Shown here one piece after another: positions 63,869 to 64,000 of a DNA stretch of 64,000 nt (positions within the stretch are counted from its first letter, which is position 1; every line of letters begins with the position of its first letter). The stretch comes from Kaistella antarctica (GTDB lineage: Bacteria; Bacteroidota; Bacteroidia; Flavobacteriales; Weeksellaceae): NCBI RefSeq assembly GCF_900109615.1, contig NZ_FOIX01000002.1, forward strand, positions 744,001-808,000. Reading direction: 5' to 3'. Made by a program: the position numbers and the translations under genes. Under the pieces are notes generated by a model. It was not told the DNA's origin. It did not search any database and saw nothing but the letters and a program-made list of their open reading frames with translations.

Positions 63869-64000
63869 TTGAACACCATCTCCATCATCATCGCCATCTA
63901 CAACCGAAAAGACGAACTGTTCGAGTTGCTCAATTCCTTATCGCATCAATCCGATAAAGATTTTGAGGTAATTATTGTTGATGATGGTTCCATTCTTAAT
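63869..64000 (+). CDS. Glycosyltransferase family 2, N-terminal part
   Basis: Open to the right edge. The visible 44 codons begin at a TTG and read NTISIIIAIYNRKDELFELL and FEVIIVDDGS, the nucleotide-binding start of GT2 enzymes (DDGS). No ATG lies between the upstream in-frame stop and this point, so TTG at 63869 is the likely start. Confidence 0.7.
   Translation, partial: MNTISIIIAIYNRKDELFELLNSLSHQSDKDFEVIIVDDGSILN

Overview
The window looks like ordinary chromosome of a low-GC member of the Bacteroidota, most likely the Flavobacteriia close to Chryseobacterium/Kaistella (Weeksellaceae). This rests on T9SS type A sorting tails, two GLPGLI-family proteins, Bacteroidota-type promoters (-7 box TAnnTTTG), a monomeric NADP isocitrate dehydrogenase, an archaeal/eukaryal-type ProS, a DnaJ with only two CxxCxGxG motifs, a mevalonate-kinase-like gene, and a lack of Shine-Dalgarno sequences. 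The genus is inferred from gene content alone. I saw no rRNA, tRNA, CRISPR array or prophage.

Layout. 1-5000: tail of a DUF3494 ice-binding-like secreted protein, a GlcG/HbpS-like protein, lipoproteins, an M20 amidohydrolase overlapping alanine racemase. 5000-16900: a DUF2207 membrane protein between two hairpin-type intergenic repeats, pterin dehydratase, DUF2024, TlpA thioredoxin, a Ca2+-type P-ATPase, an FAD oxidoreductase, then a decayed patch (truncated GlcG copy, transposase remnant, orphan membrane protein, frameshifted small gene). 17000-24250: a leftward fatty-acid beta-oxidation operon (marR, fadB-like, thiolase, acyl-CoA dehydrogenase) interrupted by two insertions: a Y1 transposase flanked by five REP hairpins, and a four-helix-bundle gene bordered by degenerate repeats. 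24270-33960: FecCD-type ABC transporter, a second TlpA, a PaaE-like reductase, SanA-like protein, udk, divIC-like gene, methylmalonyl-CoA mutase small subunit, methyltransferase, dipeptidase. 34050-45840: a T9SS protein with a premature stop, SDR, etfBA, bifunctional nuclease, two MFS carriers, a second thiolase, GHMP kinase, UbiA-like enzyme, RluB. 45985-64000: a nonsense-disrupted sigma factor with its membrane partner, isocitrate dehydrogenase, GLPGLI cluster, dnaJ/grpE, DUF937-OmpA, proS, a GY-rich lipoprotein, OmpP1/FadL-like porin, ZIP transporter, methyltransferases and the start of a glycosyltransferase.

How it fits together. The MarR gene has two palindromes (TACTATGCATGCATAGTA and a one-mismatch copy) in its upstream region. 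The same perfect 18-mer lies upstream of etfBA, 12 kb away. The simplest reading is a local fatty-acid-degradation regulon linking the beta-oxidation operon to its electron acceptor. The other notable signals are the REP/transposase unit with covarying hairpins, the repeat-bordered four-helix-bundle cassette inside the same operon, and several freshly disrupted genes (16550, 34378, 46081).
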